From positions 1,302,001 to 1,366,000 of the forward strand of contig CADCXA010000055.1 of the NCBI GenBank assembly GCA_902806565.1: a stretch of DNA of 64,000 bases, written 5' to 3'. This DNA comes from Hypoxylon rubiginosum. Taxonomy: Eukaryota; Ascomycota; Sordariomycetes; Xylariales; Hypoxylaceae. The notes beneath the pieces were generated by a model. That model was not told where the DNA came from. It saw nothing but the letters and a program-made list of their open reading frames with translations, and made no database searches. Both the position numbers and the translations under genes were made by a program. Positions 11,330 through 23,300 of this stretch are shown one piece after another (within the stretch, counting starts at the first letter, position 1; every line of letters begins with the position of its first letter).

Positions 11330-13635
11330 TCACTTGCGGTTGGATCGACTTTGGCTTCGTTCAGGGGCACGACCTCCTACAACAATCGCATCAAAGTCGT
11401 AATTTTTCAAGGTATGTTCGTACTTCTGGTTGCGCAAAAATTTGGGAACGGAATCCTATAGATAGGTTAGCCAACGGATAGAACACCACTACCGCTTTCA
11501 TCATCACTTACGCTAGCCATCAATTTGAAGACAGCATTTTGGGCATCTTCGAAAAGTGCTGTTACCTCGTGCAATGTATCAATCATTGCCACATCTTGGC
11601 CAACTGCCTTCGTCATGCGAGTGGCGAGATTGTTGCGTAGTTGATGATCGATGTTCAACTCGCAAGGCGAACCCGGAGCCAGGAAAGCATTGTAAATGCC
11701 ATATGCTTGCGCCATGATTTCTTTGATTCCGTCCATCGACGTAGCACTGGGATTCTTCTGCGCCAGCTTGATCGCTTGGCGACAGTGGTGAACAAAGTCG
11801 TCCACATCTAGGTAAAAAGATAGATTCTCCTCGCAGTGGGTCTCACGCAGGTTCTCCCGAAATAGTAGCCGTAAAGCAGCATCGTTCAAGATCTTATCAA
11901 GACGTTGCGTATTCGAGTCCCTCGCAATTCCCGTGCGGGCTGTCACAATCCCTTCGCTCTCGGAAGTGCGCCCTCTTCCAGCACCACCAGTGAGGATATC
12001 TCTTCCCTTCGCAGTCAACTGGTAAATCGCGTTCTTCGTAGGCTGGAAGAACTGGGCCGAAGACGAACCAACCATATACACCTTATCTTGCTGAACAGGT
12101 TCCATAAGCTGATATTCAACAAAGAGGGAACCCATCTCATAGGTTTCGCGGCGGTCGACCGTAGTGCAGCAATCCATCAACCAGTCCGAACACGATTTAC
12201 CAGTAAATGTGTCCTTATACGTCCTCCCGCCGATCTTGCGCTCGCTGGCCATCTTCACACCCGTAAGACCATCTCGGTAGTCGCTCAACGAATCCGAGTC
12301 GGCCGCGCTGACACTTGATTTTACGTTAAGACCGTTCGCGCCGATCATTCTCCTAAAAATGACCTCCATAGTTCCCCTGTCCATTACCAGCTTATCGGTT
12401 TGGGTGTCTCTTTCCAAAATGCATAGATAACTCATCCCGAGAGCGATGAGGTCGCTGATCTGCCTTTGCTGAATACCGTTTCTCGAACAGAAGCGATCCA
12501 AAACGCAGACTCCTTTCGGTGTTAGTTGCCATACTGAACCCTTCATCGTATAGACCTGCTGCAATTTGCCATCAGCCGATTCAATAAACCGAGCGTCGAG
12601 AAACCTTTGACATATCGAGCGAGCCATATCCTTTGCCATGGAGAACGTGGTCGTCGTAGTGGTAGTGACGATACGAGACGGGTCCTTAGGGTCGGGCATA
12701 CGATTCGATTGGGAAAACTTTAGCGAACCCAGATTATTGATCGCATCTTCTGACAAGAAAGTGTGCTCGATTCTCGTTAATCGTACTCGGTGGGCAGACA
12801 ACGGAAGCAAGCTGACGATCAGCGTCGAGAAAAGATCTTTGAAATCCTTTCGGGGAGTATCAGCAAAAGGTTAGGAGAAGGTTAAAGTAGATATTGCTAC
12901 TATATATAGGAAAAGTGCGGCGGCCCGCGTCCGAACTACGAAATAGACTATATATAGAGCCGCTAAGAGAACCTTTCGACTTACTCTAGTAAACGGTCGG
13001 TCGTCATCCGTCATACGGAGCAACCTTGAAGAGGTCTGATGCATTTTGTTCTCTTGGCCAGACAACAGAACTGGAGGGGGTCGGTTCGGGTCCGTCTCGG
13101 AATAGGGCTTCGAAATAGGATCCCTCAACGACGACTGGCTCGACCGCTTCGTATCGGAGAGCGGGCTCGAAAGAAACGGAGTCGAGGGGGCAGACGAATT
13201 GCTGGAAAAGCTACGGATCCTAGACGAGTTCTCGCTGCTGCCCGTCGGCGAATCTAGCACAACTGACAACCGGCTGAGAGCAGAGGCAGACGGACGACTG
13301 CGAATGGTGGGCTCCGATATGTTGGCAATGGTCTTGTCAATTGCAGCAGCAGCAAAAGCAAACAGCCCTCCCGACTTGGGGTTCCTAGCACCCAAGGAAG
13401 CAGAGCTGGTAGAGGCGCTTAATTGGTGCTGGCGGAAGTTGGTGGATGTAGTCGGGTGGCCACCAATATATTCAGCAGAATTCGCGGCGTACGAAGGATT
13501 CCTACCACCAGCGGTATTCTGAGACCTAGCATGCACGTCGGCGCTACTGTTCGTTTTGGTGTGGGAGGGTATGCGGTGAGGCTCGTGGTCGTGGAGAGGT
13601 AGCGATGATTGTGCGGGCTGGGAGATTGCAGCCAT
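11330..13635 (-). CDS. flbA: FlbA, RGS regulator of G-protein signalling
   Basis: Regulator of G-protein signalling that speeds GTP hydrolysis on the Galpha subunit controlling growth; in Aspergillus FlbA is needed to stop vegetative growth and start conidiation. Exons 13635-12985, 12846-11512 and 11455-11330 give 703 residues, all in phase 0; introns are 138 and 56 bp. Residues 1 to about 217 are Ser/Pro-rich and probably disordered. A first DEP-like region (SEDAINNLGSLKFSQSNRM, then WQLTPKG) spans about 230-330. A second DEP domain (GGRTYKDTFTGKSCSDWLM) lies at about 420-500. The RGS domain runs from about 538 to the end (LRLLFRENLRETHCEENLSF, ..DSVPKFLRNQKYE), the last part coming from the third exon. 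The start is the ATG at 13635; the codon before it is TTG. The upstream side is the longest gene-free stretch of the window. Confidence 0.95.
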
Positions 13636-14009
13636 CAAACTACCATTAAGAGGGAGAGACAGAGGGTTCCTTGTGGGTTGGCAGAAGCGGACGAGACAAA
13701 AACATTAGGGATCATGTAACAGATCGGTTCTTGCAGTTCGTCAGTAGTGAAATAGGGCAGAAGAAGGAAAAGTGAGTGAGCAAGAGAGTGGAGTTTGAGG
13801 TGATGAAGGCATAGAATGGGAACAATTGAGAAGCGGGACGGGGGTGGTTCGAAGGATATCGGTTCCTCTTGAACTGAACTACAGACTACAGTTTAGAGGT
13901 ACCTGGGATGTGTCTTGTGTCTGGCCAGTGGGAAGCGTGTACATGGAACTCCCAGTCATTTGCCTGACGGGATAGGTGCATGCAGCGCATTAGGTACATC
14001 AAGTACATG

Positions 14010-14023
14010 AGGTACATGTACCT
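14010..14023. promoter_or_regulatory. 14-bp palindrome AGGTACATGTACCT upstream of flbA
   Basis: Perfect inverted repeat 375 bp upstream of the flbA ATG, in a stretch where GTACAT recurs (TTAGGTACATC, AAGTACATGA just before it). It could be a site for a dimeric regulator. This is inference only. Confidence 0.35.
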
Positions 14024-14312
14024 TTACAGGTAGTACCATAGTACGGCGGCGGCAGGTAGGGCCACTAGAAGGTGTAGAAGAACATGAACTTAGGAACGAC
14101 CCCTGATTAGCAAGCCGTCTTCTGCAATGACCAAGTACCAGGTACGGGAATACGTGACGAGAGTTTGTACCCGCAGATCATCGGCGTTCTAGAGGGTCTA
14201 GCGGGTTTGCGCCCAGTATAATAAGTGGACCATCGTGAATGTGTATTAGCCACATGTATGCTGTATGCCCCGCTGAGGACAGTTTACTTACAGCACAGTA
14301 GATGCGACGTAC

Positions 14313-14326
14313 AAGTACATGTACTT
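14313..14326. promoter_or_regulatory. 14-bp palindrome AAGTACATGTACTT upstream of flbA
   Basis: Second perfect 14-bp palindrome with the same GTACATGTAC core, 678 bp upstream of the flbA start codon and 303 bp from the first one. Confidence 0.35.
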
Positions 14327-16252
14327 ACCTACCTCTTACGCAGGGTTACCATGCCCCGAAGCCAACCTACTAGGTGGTACCTAGACGCACCATTATAGTA
14401 CAGATCTAAAACCCCTGACACACGAGGGTAGGGCAGTGAATATTAATCATTTTTATTATTAGTGGGCAGGTCTGTGTGTCAAATCTCGAAAAAGGCCAGA
14501 GGCCCCTGAAAACGTGGGCTCAGCATTCTGGAAGGCTTCCATTCCCCAATCTTCTCTGAGACTTTCCCCCGGCCATCTAAAATCCATTATTGATCAAGTG
14601 TGTATTTTTTTTTGTTGAAACTCCAGAGGTGGAAGCCCGCTTTCGGATCTAGGTGCTACTAGGACTGAATCATCCACCAGCTACGACCTATACGCATGTG
14701 GGGTAATAGGAGGAATGTATGTGTAGGTACCTACGTGTAGGTAGGTGGTAGGTATGGGATATAGGGTGATATGGTGATATACATGTAGGCGATGAAGGTG
14801 ATGCATGTAGGTACCTACAGCACTGTACTTGTGTACCTACACTCTGGCAATGAAGAATTTTGGGAATGGAGTCGGTCATTCGCCAAGTGCCCAGGTGAGA
14901 TGTTCCCATTCTAGCGCATCTACTGTATCTCCTGTATCTACTGTCTGGTACTACAGACTTGTATGTACTACATATATGCACTATATGTACTAAGTGGGCA
15001 GGGCTGCCACCTGCCGTTGGAAGTTGGAAACCCCGTCATTCGTGGCTTGCCATGTGCGGTGGAGGCATAAGCACGTTCGTTTGAAGAAGGGCTAGCATGC
15101 TAGCATGATGATTGGGTTTGTACCTATATGTAAGTACTATAGTATGTACCAGTAGGTACCATTGCATCCGCATCCACATCCACATTCACACATCCACACG
15201 ACCACCGCATTTTTTTCTTCTACATTTCTACATGTACATACAAGGTAGGTTTCTAGGTACACTACCACCACGGTTGTTAGTTACACTGCCGGGGCGGCCA
15301 CGAGGCATTGAGCAGGCGGCAGGTCCCTGGTGAAGATTTTAATTCCGCTCTCTATACCCTCACCTATACCACCTACACCACCTATACTCCAGTCTCTCAT
15401 CCAAAGCGGGGATTCTTCCGTAGATAACCGTTATTTAAAACTGTTTTCTATGTATTTTACTCCACCCAAGATCTTACATAGTACATACCAAAGGTCTCGA
15501 CGTTTTTACAACGGTAGAAGAAAAGAAAAACAGCGAGACTCACAATTCCAAGGTAATTCCGTAATCTTTAGTAAGATATGCCAATTTTTACACTTTACAC
15601 TTTACACTTTACTATAGGTAGCACAACATTCAGCCACAGCGGGTTCAGACGAGCTGGTTCAACCCTAGGTAGCGAACACTTATCACGTGGTAGTTACAGT
15701 GATTACTATACTCCTACTCATCATCAATATAAAAAGTGGCCTTTCAGAGGGAACCCCATCTTATATCCCTATGCCCGTCTTGCGTCCTGCGTGAATTGAT
15801 GTAGGACCCGACAGGAGGATCATCGGGTAGAAGCAACCATCCACGGCAGCTCTCAAAACACGAGCAGCACCTCATCTCAGTTACACAAGCGCAAAGACGA
15901 AGAAGAGAAAGGGTACAAGGTAAAACATACGCACAGCAGCGAAACTGCATGGCCGCAGTCACTTCACGTGTTTAGTTTTAGCGCTTTTCTTTTCTCTTGG
16001 GAATACCGTCCGGGCGGAGGGACCGGAGTAAACTGATTCTCGATTTCATGCCGTAATTTCATGCCGTAGGAACGCACCATATTTTAGGACGAGATAGTAG
16101 GTGGGACGTATATAGATTGCTTCATCCTAACCGACCGTCGGCGCCCTTTAGTCATATGGAAGGTTTAGTCAGGCTCGCTGGCTCGTCGGGTTGGCATCCG
16201 CCTCTCGGGATGAATTTGACTAAGCTAAAGGACCCGATCCGATGTTTGCCAT

Positions 16253-16262
16253 TACCTAGGTA
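16253..16262. repeat. TACCTAGGTA palindrome
   Basis: Perfect copy of the dispersed 10-bp palindrome, inside the 14-kb gene-free stretch. Confidence 0.9.
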
Positions 16263-18179
16263 TGTATGTAGTATAAAGTAGGCCATGTGGCGCTTCATGC
16301 GGGTTAGATACCGCGAGCCTTTCAACACGCATTTACGGATTTGTAAGGTAGGACGAACATGTATGTACAGTGTGCAGTGTGCAGTGACTGAGGTGGAGAA
16401 GTTGTATAAAGGATTCTGAACAGGCAATAGACCCCGAGTTCGATATGCTGAGGTTTGATACTTGAAAGGTTTCTCTTACATAGCACTCTTTTTTTTTCTT
16501 TTCTTCTCCCTCCAGTCCCTCCAGAGCGAAGGCCGCCGGTCTTCCTGATGCCACCCCCTCGTAAGGTAAAACCCCTGGCCTCATCGAGACTTATCAATGG
16601 CCGGGGGCCCTTTTTTGCCTCCACCAGGGTGCGACTCTACTCCGCTTCTCAATCATGCCTAGCATGTTTTTTCTCCAGGTGGCCCGATTTGTCCAACACA
16701 TTTGGCAGACGACAGATCTGCACGTGCTGCCAGGGATCGCTTCCACCAACCAGCAAGGCCTATTCCTCATGTGGCATGGTCGACTTTTTGCTGCAGAGAG
16801 GAACCACACTCATTTTCCTTCCTGCTGTTGTGTCATTGACGATTGGCGATCCAGCCTCTTTTAGGCTCTGGAGCGACTTGATATATACAGTCAGCCACGA
16901 AGCCTGTCAGCACTGTGCCCAAGTGCGTAAGATATAGAAACGCAAAAGTACGATGGGTACTATATCCGTATTAGATTATACCGTTACTCCTTGCTGCCAG
17001 CCATCGATACGTGGAATGCTGCTGATGAGCTCGGCACGTAAAAAGGATCTCCGGATTTACGACACCAACTCCGAGCTACCTAAGGGACTTTTCAACTTCT
17101 TCATCCTTCTCCAACCGATTTCGGCATACATAAGTGCGTGCTGCAAGCTATACGATTTTTGTCATGGTGCCCGCTTACCTTAGGCAAGCCATAGGCAGAA
17201 GGATTATTGTTCGAAGGCGACTATATTGCATACCATAATCTAGATCGAGAATACACGTTGAGAGAATCTAGATCCGATGGCCCACACCAACTTGCGCTAT
17301 CAACTTTGAGTATCGATGACACTTACATACTACTACTGCGTATGTAGTAGACACTAGATACCGTGCTGGACACCTGCGATTATTCGCACTGCGCACTATC
17401 GATGTATGATACTGCGAGAGCATGTCAAGACACCACGCTAGGAACCAATAAACTCCAGTTCCACGTGCGATCGCCATGTGGTTCATTGACTCTTGGTGCC
17501 AAAATGGAACAACGCCACTCGCTCTTAGCTTATATTACTGCATGGCCACGGCAGTGGGTTGCATAGCTAGACGCGAGGCCGCACGAGGTCGATTTTAGAC
17601 ATGATACATACCTATAGTAACGTCAGCAAAGTTGGAGACGGAGACTTCAACACACGACTACATATGCAGCCCAATCTATCGACCCATTACACGATTGCAT
17701 AACCAACTCGGGTAGCTCGAGCGGTTCTTGCGATCGTGGCAAGGTATCATCTGTGGCGACCGACTCTCAACGCTTTAAGAATGAGGAGCACTAACTATGA
17801 CACCAAGCAGCTGCGGATACCAAGCCATTTCCACCGTTCTGGGCAAGGCGCAAAAAAAAACGTCTACGGCTTTTACGGTAATAATATGTAAGAAAGGTGT
17901 TTGTATCTGGTTATTTCCGGCTCACCCTTCATGTATGTAGGTCTTGGCGAGGGGATCTCCCGTATAAGGCTTTGAAATTATACGAAAAGTTTGTAGCTTA
18001 GAATACGTAATACTACACCGAAGAGACACTGGTTTATTCAATAGACCTAACTTGGACATACCATCAAAGGCATACGAAATCATCTTTCGACTGAACTGCG
18101 CGTAATATCATAAGAAACGATACTAGTGATTGTCATGAAACTGAAGAATATCTAGGTACGTACCTAATATGACCGTAAA

Positions 18180-18189
18180 TACCTAGGTA
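18180..18189. repeat. TACCTAGGTA palindrome
   Basis: Perfect copy, preceded 27 bp earlier by the related TAGGTACGTACCTA. Confidence 0.9.
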
Positions 18190-18741
18190 TCTTTCGTAAC
18201 ATTTCGTATGGCCGAACTAGAAAAAGAGGATAGACCGCTAATTGCCGGTTCTCAGCTTCGCAAGACATTATCATCACCTGAGAATCTACCTTAAAGGCTG
18301 ACCAACTGATAGCGGTGAGAGTCTTTTTCTCGAAGAACTACAAGTGACAACTCAACAGCTTTTGTGGAAAGACACTATGTGAAATATGATAGAATCTGGT
18401 TCATTCTATGCCATCTTCCTTGTCGTGAGTTTTGGGACCACTCAGAATCTACAGGTGGATCTCCCTTCTCGCTTCTATATCTTGAGCAAGACTAAATGAT
18501 TGGTCTTGAACCAGGTTCTCGTCAGCCTCCTTCACTCGCATCTGGGCAAAACAACGACAAGCCATTTAGTATGTGTATATATATGCACTCCTGGCACTGT
18601 GATGCCCTGTGCCCTAACCAATCTATCAAAAGGTTAGGGACGCCCAAATTCCTTTCACCTAATGTATGTGGACTCTGGACTCTCTCCGCTACTTCTAGCG
18701 TTTCTAGAATAGAATCACCGAACGATCTTCATCCCTGAAAA

Positions 18742-18751
18742 TACCTAGGTA
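18742..18751. repeat. TACCTAGGTA palindrome
   Basis: Perfect copy 553 bp after the previous one, in the same gene-free stretch. Confidence 0.9.
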
Positions 18752-19939
18752 CGGTCATGGTGATATCCGAATGCAAGGGACCGATCGCCTTGGGAACCCA
18801 GTCCTCGACATTTCACGTTTCGGTACCAGGCTTGTGGTAGAAGCTCAATTTTAAGAAAGCCGGCAGGCCGGGACCAAACATTCCAACATATGTCAAAGGC
18901 TCGGTGGGAATATATATTTTAAATTAGGTACTTAGAATAGATAGCTAGAGTTCCCGGGGAAGCTAAACATAACGGTGTCGTCAGCTTGCGCCGGGATCTG
19001 TTAATGTTTCCCGCCAGGTTCTCGCATCGTATGCATCTACACAAGGATCTCCCCATCCACGTTTCTCGGCTTACCGCTTGCGTCTAACGGTGGTGATCCC
19101 AACTTCGCTCGATATCTGATATCGGAATTAGCAGGGTGCTCACGTGTATGAGGAGAGCCCCATTCAAGACATCTTTTCTTCTCGAAGGATATATACCATA
19201 GTAGGTAACCTTTTTTTTATAATGAGGATCCGCAAGGGGATATCTGTCTGACTTTCGGAGTTTAAAGATGGTTCGCCTCGTCCCAACTAACAGCTTCATT
19301 GGTTAGGGTGAATTACGTAGCACCACAGTGCTACGGCATCCAATATGATGGAACAAAAAACGCGTACAGCTAGCAGGTGTTGGAGTTGCATGCTGTGATG
19401 GTCCACCTGAATGGACAATGCATTATTTTCATGCCTAGTTTGCATGTTCAAGGCGTGCCATGGCAGGAGGTGGGTAGTATCTAATGCTATGCTCCTTAAT
19501 TCTTTCTCCCTATCGTTTCTAGAAGCACACCTTTTGCCACTCCCCATCTTGCGGAGTTGATGGAGTTGTCGAACCCGCACTTTAGCCGCCATTTGATGCT
19601 TACTACGCGCTGGTTTCTTCTAAGGTTCTTGATACACTGCGACTGTATCAATCTCGTGGTATTTCGATATGCCAAGCCTGTAAACGCCGAATATCACAGC
19701 CTACCTCCCTTTATCGAAACAGAAGCCTTGGGGTTTAACGTTTTTCTGACTTGTCGTATTGCGGTCGGATTCTTTACCAACTTCATATTTACAGCCCAGT
19801 GCGGTTCTTCTTATTTCGCAAATCGAATCTGTTAAGGGAGATGCACTGGTGCATTGTAATATCTACTTATAGCTAGCTCAGCTTGACTAATCCACACGTT
19901 AGTATATTTACTGTGTGTTGTCTAATCCCATTCCATTCA

Positions 19940-20090
19940 CGTATCTATTCATAACTTAATAATTATAATCCTTTTTATTTAAATAATTGAAGAAATTAAA
20001 GATGGTATTATAGAATGCGCTCGCTATTATTTACAAGTAAATAGTTATAATTATAAGCTACAAATAGTATATTCGGGAGACAAGGAAAGA
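19940..20090. other. AT-rich patch
   Basis: About 150 bp of mostly A and T (for example TTTTTATTTAAATAATTGAAG and TAGTTATAATTATAAGC), sharply different from its surroundings. It has no ORF. It could be a remnant of a mutated repeat (RIP-like) or a structural element. Confidence 0.4.
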
Positions 20091-20362
20091 AACGAGATGG
20101 AAATGACAAATGGCCACTAGATAATTTCTACCTAATGCACCCGTACCGGTACAAGTACATTTCTATGTACATAAAGAGATGTATCGATTAGAAATCTTTG
20201 CCGAAACCAGCCCACGTTTATGGGGTGGATCCGCCACGTGGAAAAAGAAGCCACCGACTTAAAAGTATGGGTCAATTTCGCGTGCCGTCGATATTGCCGG
20301 CCCTATCAGGTATCTTTTCCTGCAGATCTAAAACGCGGCTGCTGTAAAAAATAATAATACGT

Positions 20363-20390
20363 GGTGTAATGGTGTAATTGGTGTAATTGG
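20363..20390. repeat. Short tandem repeat GGTGTAAT(T)
   Basis: Three consecutive units GGTGTAAT, GGTGTAATT, GGTGTAATT followed by GG. Confidence 0.8.
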
Positions 20391-23300
20391 TCACTAAACC
20401 CAAGCCCAGCATTTCGGGTGACCCGTGCCACTTTGTACGGTTTGTTTCATTTCCATTTCAACCACCATGACTTATTAGTGCTGTTACATAGTATCAAATA
20501 TTAAGGAGCCTTTTTTATTCCCCAATCCTACTATGATAATGGTAACAAGGACCTAAGTCAGATCATCCAATGCTCGCAACCATACCACATACCTAGCAGC
20601 GGTATTATCTCGAGCCTTCTATCTTACCAATACGAGAAGAGAGGAGAATGTGTGAGAATGGTGTTGCGACTCCTACTAAGGACATACCACATTTGTCTGC
20701 TCAGCTACACTAATCTCTATAATACTATGATAAAACACACGTCATCCAATAGACAAGAGTGAGAATCTAGAGCCAGCAATCTACCTAGCCTAGGTACACA
20801 TACACTCAGCTACACTCAGCTACAACACCGCACTACTAGACTCAAACTTGAAATCTCCAAGGAATCAATTCCCCGATCCTGCAGTGAGGCCACATGGCAA
20901 ATGACTAGGTCCACCCTGTCCGTTCTGGAACGAGTCTCTCCTCACCCATCATATCTAGTCTGTCTCACCGAATCTCCGGACACGGCTAGATGCGTCAAAT
21001 TTTCTTTTGGTATACCGACGGGAGAGTCGAACCGGGTGCCCGGGTAGATGATCCAGTTGTGAGTGTGTCCCATCACCTCTCATATTCGTCAATACCAGAG
21101 CAAATAACTCATTGGTACCACATGCCCCAGGGAGTCGCGCATACCGGATGCAGCCAGCCTACTTAGCTTCCTCTCGTCTGCTCACGGCGGATCCTGAATC
21201 GCTTCTTTGGGTACGCTACATCCACGGACGTGTAACCACGCACAGGAAAGGCAGTCATGTACCCGTCCAAGAGCGTCGAAAAAGGCCACTGTTGGGCTTA
21301 TTGTGGCCATTGTGGCCAGATTAAGACAAGCATACGGGAAGAACACAAGCGGACTCTTTTTAAGCCTGGATCTGATAAGTTTCGCATATCACAGGATTCT
21401 TGGGGCCACTAGTCCCGGTGGCCTAGGAATATTCGTCTCTTGATGACCGCATCTCGAAAGAACCCTTGCCTCCAGACGTAATTGGACGGGACAAGACCCG
21501 AATGTCTCGTAGAGTATCAATGCATCGCTATCTGACTACTTCTAGTGATGTTTACGTCAACACGAAAATGACATCCGAACTGCCGTTACGATCCAGAGTC
21601 CAAGTCTCATTCGGGAGATTACTAGACCCTTACGGTGACATTGTCTAGAGATGTGATGAAAACCGAGCTATCCTCCCGTACCTTTGGGTCGCCACTCTGG
21701 AGTAGTCTCTATTTCTAAATTTAGTCAAGGCATTACTAGTAGTCATTTCTTTTCCTAATTTGTACTAGGATCAGATATAAGACTCCAGCTCCAAAACGTA
21801 CGTATGTATGGGAGAAGACCTGAGTAGCGGAAATAGCGAGATTAGGTCAGCCTCAAAACCGTCTTGCAGACAAATTTCCACTGACCGCTACGCGGGCTCG
21901 TCCTTGAACACACAATCCTCCGAAAAGGCTTGCTGTGCCGCGTATTCGAAGCACAAAAGATCATTCCGTGTTCGATGCCCCCCATGGAAATGAGGAACCC
22001 CCCAAAAAATGCCAGCTGTGGCGAATCCTCTAGCGGTGACGCCGTTGCCAAGTGTTGTCACGCACGCGAGCACGCGAGGCATGTACGGATCTCTAACGCT
22101 AAGAATGGAGTAAGAGCTTGGCTGCTTTGGTCTGGTTCTCGATCTATCGCCGAACGGGTAGCGAGGGCGGTAGAATAGCCGGCTCCCGATGGATGTAAGC
22201 AGGCTCTCATGCAATCGACAACTTCAAGCAAAAGCCACACCCTTTCTCTTCCGAGTCGCGACGACCGCCGTATGACAAGCCCCTGTGGGACGGTGTGCCG
22301 AACTTCGCAACAAGCGGATCAAAAGCCTTGTCGTCTCAACGTACGTTGAACGGGGATGCCCGGAGTCCATCCCCGGGCCGGGCTCTGGGCTTTTCCCCCA
22401 TTGCTCGCCCTGCTGAGGTCGGGTATTCGCTCTTTTCTGTTGTCGTCAGCCCCTGCATAATAAAAACTGCTCGGTCCCGTTCGCATATAATACCCTCACA
22501 CGTGGAGAATAATAGTACGATATAATATCTTGCGATAAGATTTTAGCAATCAAGGGATCATCTTCTTTGCCGACGCGCGGTCAAGATGCTATGTTCTCTT
22601 CTCTACTGTGCAAGTAGTGTAGTGCACACATACAGGCCTAAGGCATGCAGCTACGAAGTCGAATATAGCTCCACTAAAGAGGAGGCGGTGTTCGCCAAAC
22701 ACAGAGACGGGTTCGGCCCCGATCTCCATGTGCGCACCTTGACACAGTGTACGAGTTGCGTGCTTCTATGTTTCTAAATCGAGTAATTGCGCTACCTACC
22801 GTACAGTAGTGCATGCGGTGGCTGGTATGGGCATATTTTCCCATATGTCATGGGATGGGATCGTCGTTATCTCCATCCTCCATCTCCATTATATGGTATA
22901 ATCGTTGTTGTTGTCGTCGCCGTCATGAGACTGTCACATCGGTTCGTGCTGGCAAAAGAAAAGAAAAATCGGGCCGTACTTTTTGCTACCCTTACATTGC
23001 TACGACTTTAATCCCCGGAATATCGGTGGCTGAGATAGTGTACAATACCATGTGCTTCTGTAACAGCGCCTGATTTACCACACCCTGGTTAGATGGTGGA
23101 TATCCGTGAACCGATCTCGACGGCCTTGTTTCACCTTGCATACCATGTATGTTGTATGTTAGGTACTATACATAGGTTACCCAGGGTAAGGTAGGTAGCG
23201 GATGGATGTACAATACATGGATATAATACCATGAACATTTATCACACCGAATAATGTGCCTATGTTATCACACCGCCATTACTATGTATGTATTCCAATG

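Noticed and set aside
13636..13638. Extra codon before the flbA ATG
   Set aside because: The codon is TTG, so the start was placed at 13635.
14318..14352. GTACTTACCTACC..GGGTTACCATG, faintly like the 5' end of U1 snRNA
   Set aside because: The U1-70K loop does not match and no good Sm site follows. TACCTACC words are common across the window and explain the resemblance.
16455..16937. 160-codon plus-strand frame
   Set aside because: Mixed composition without domains; competing frames on both strands.
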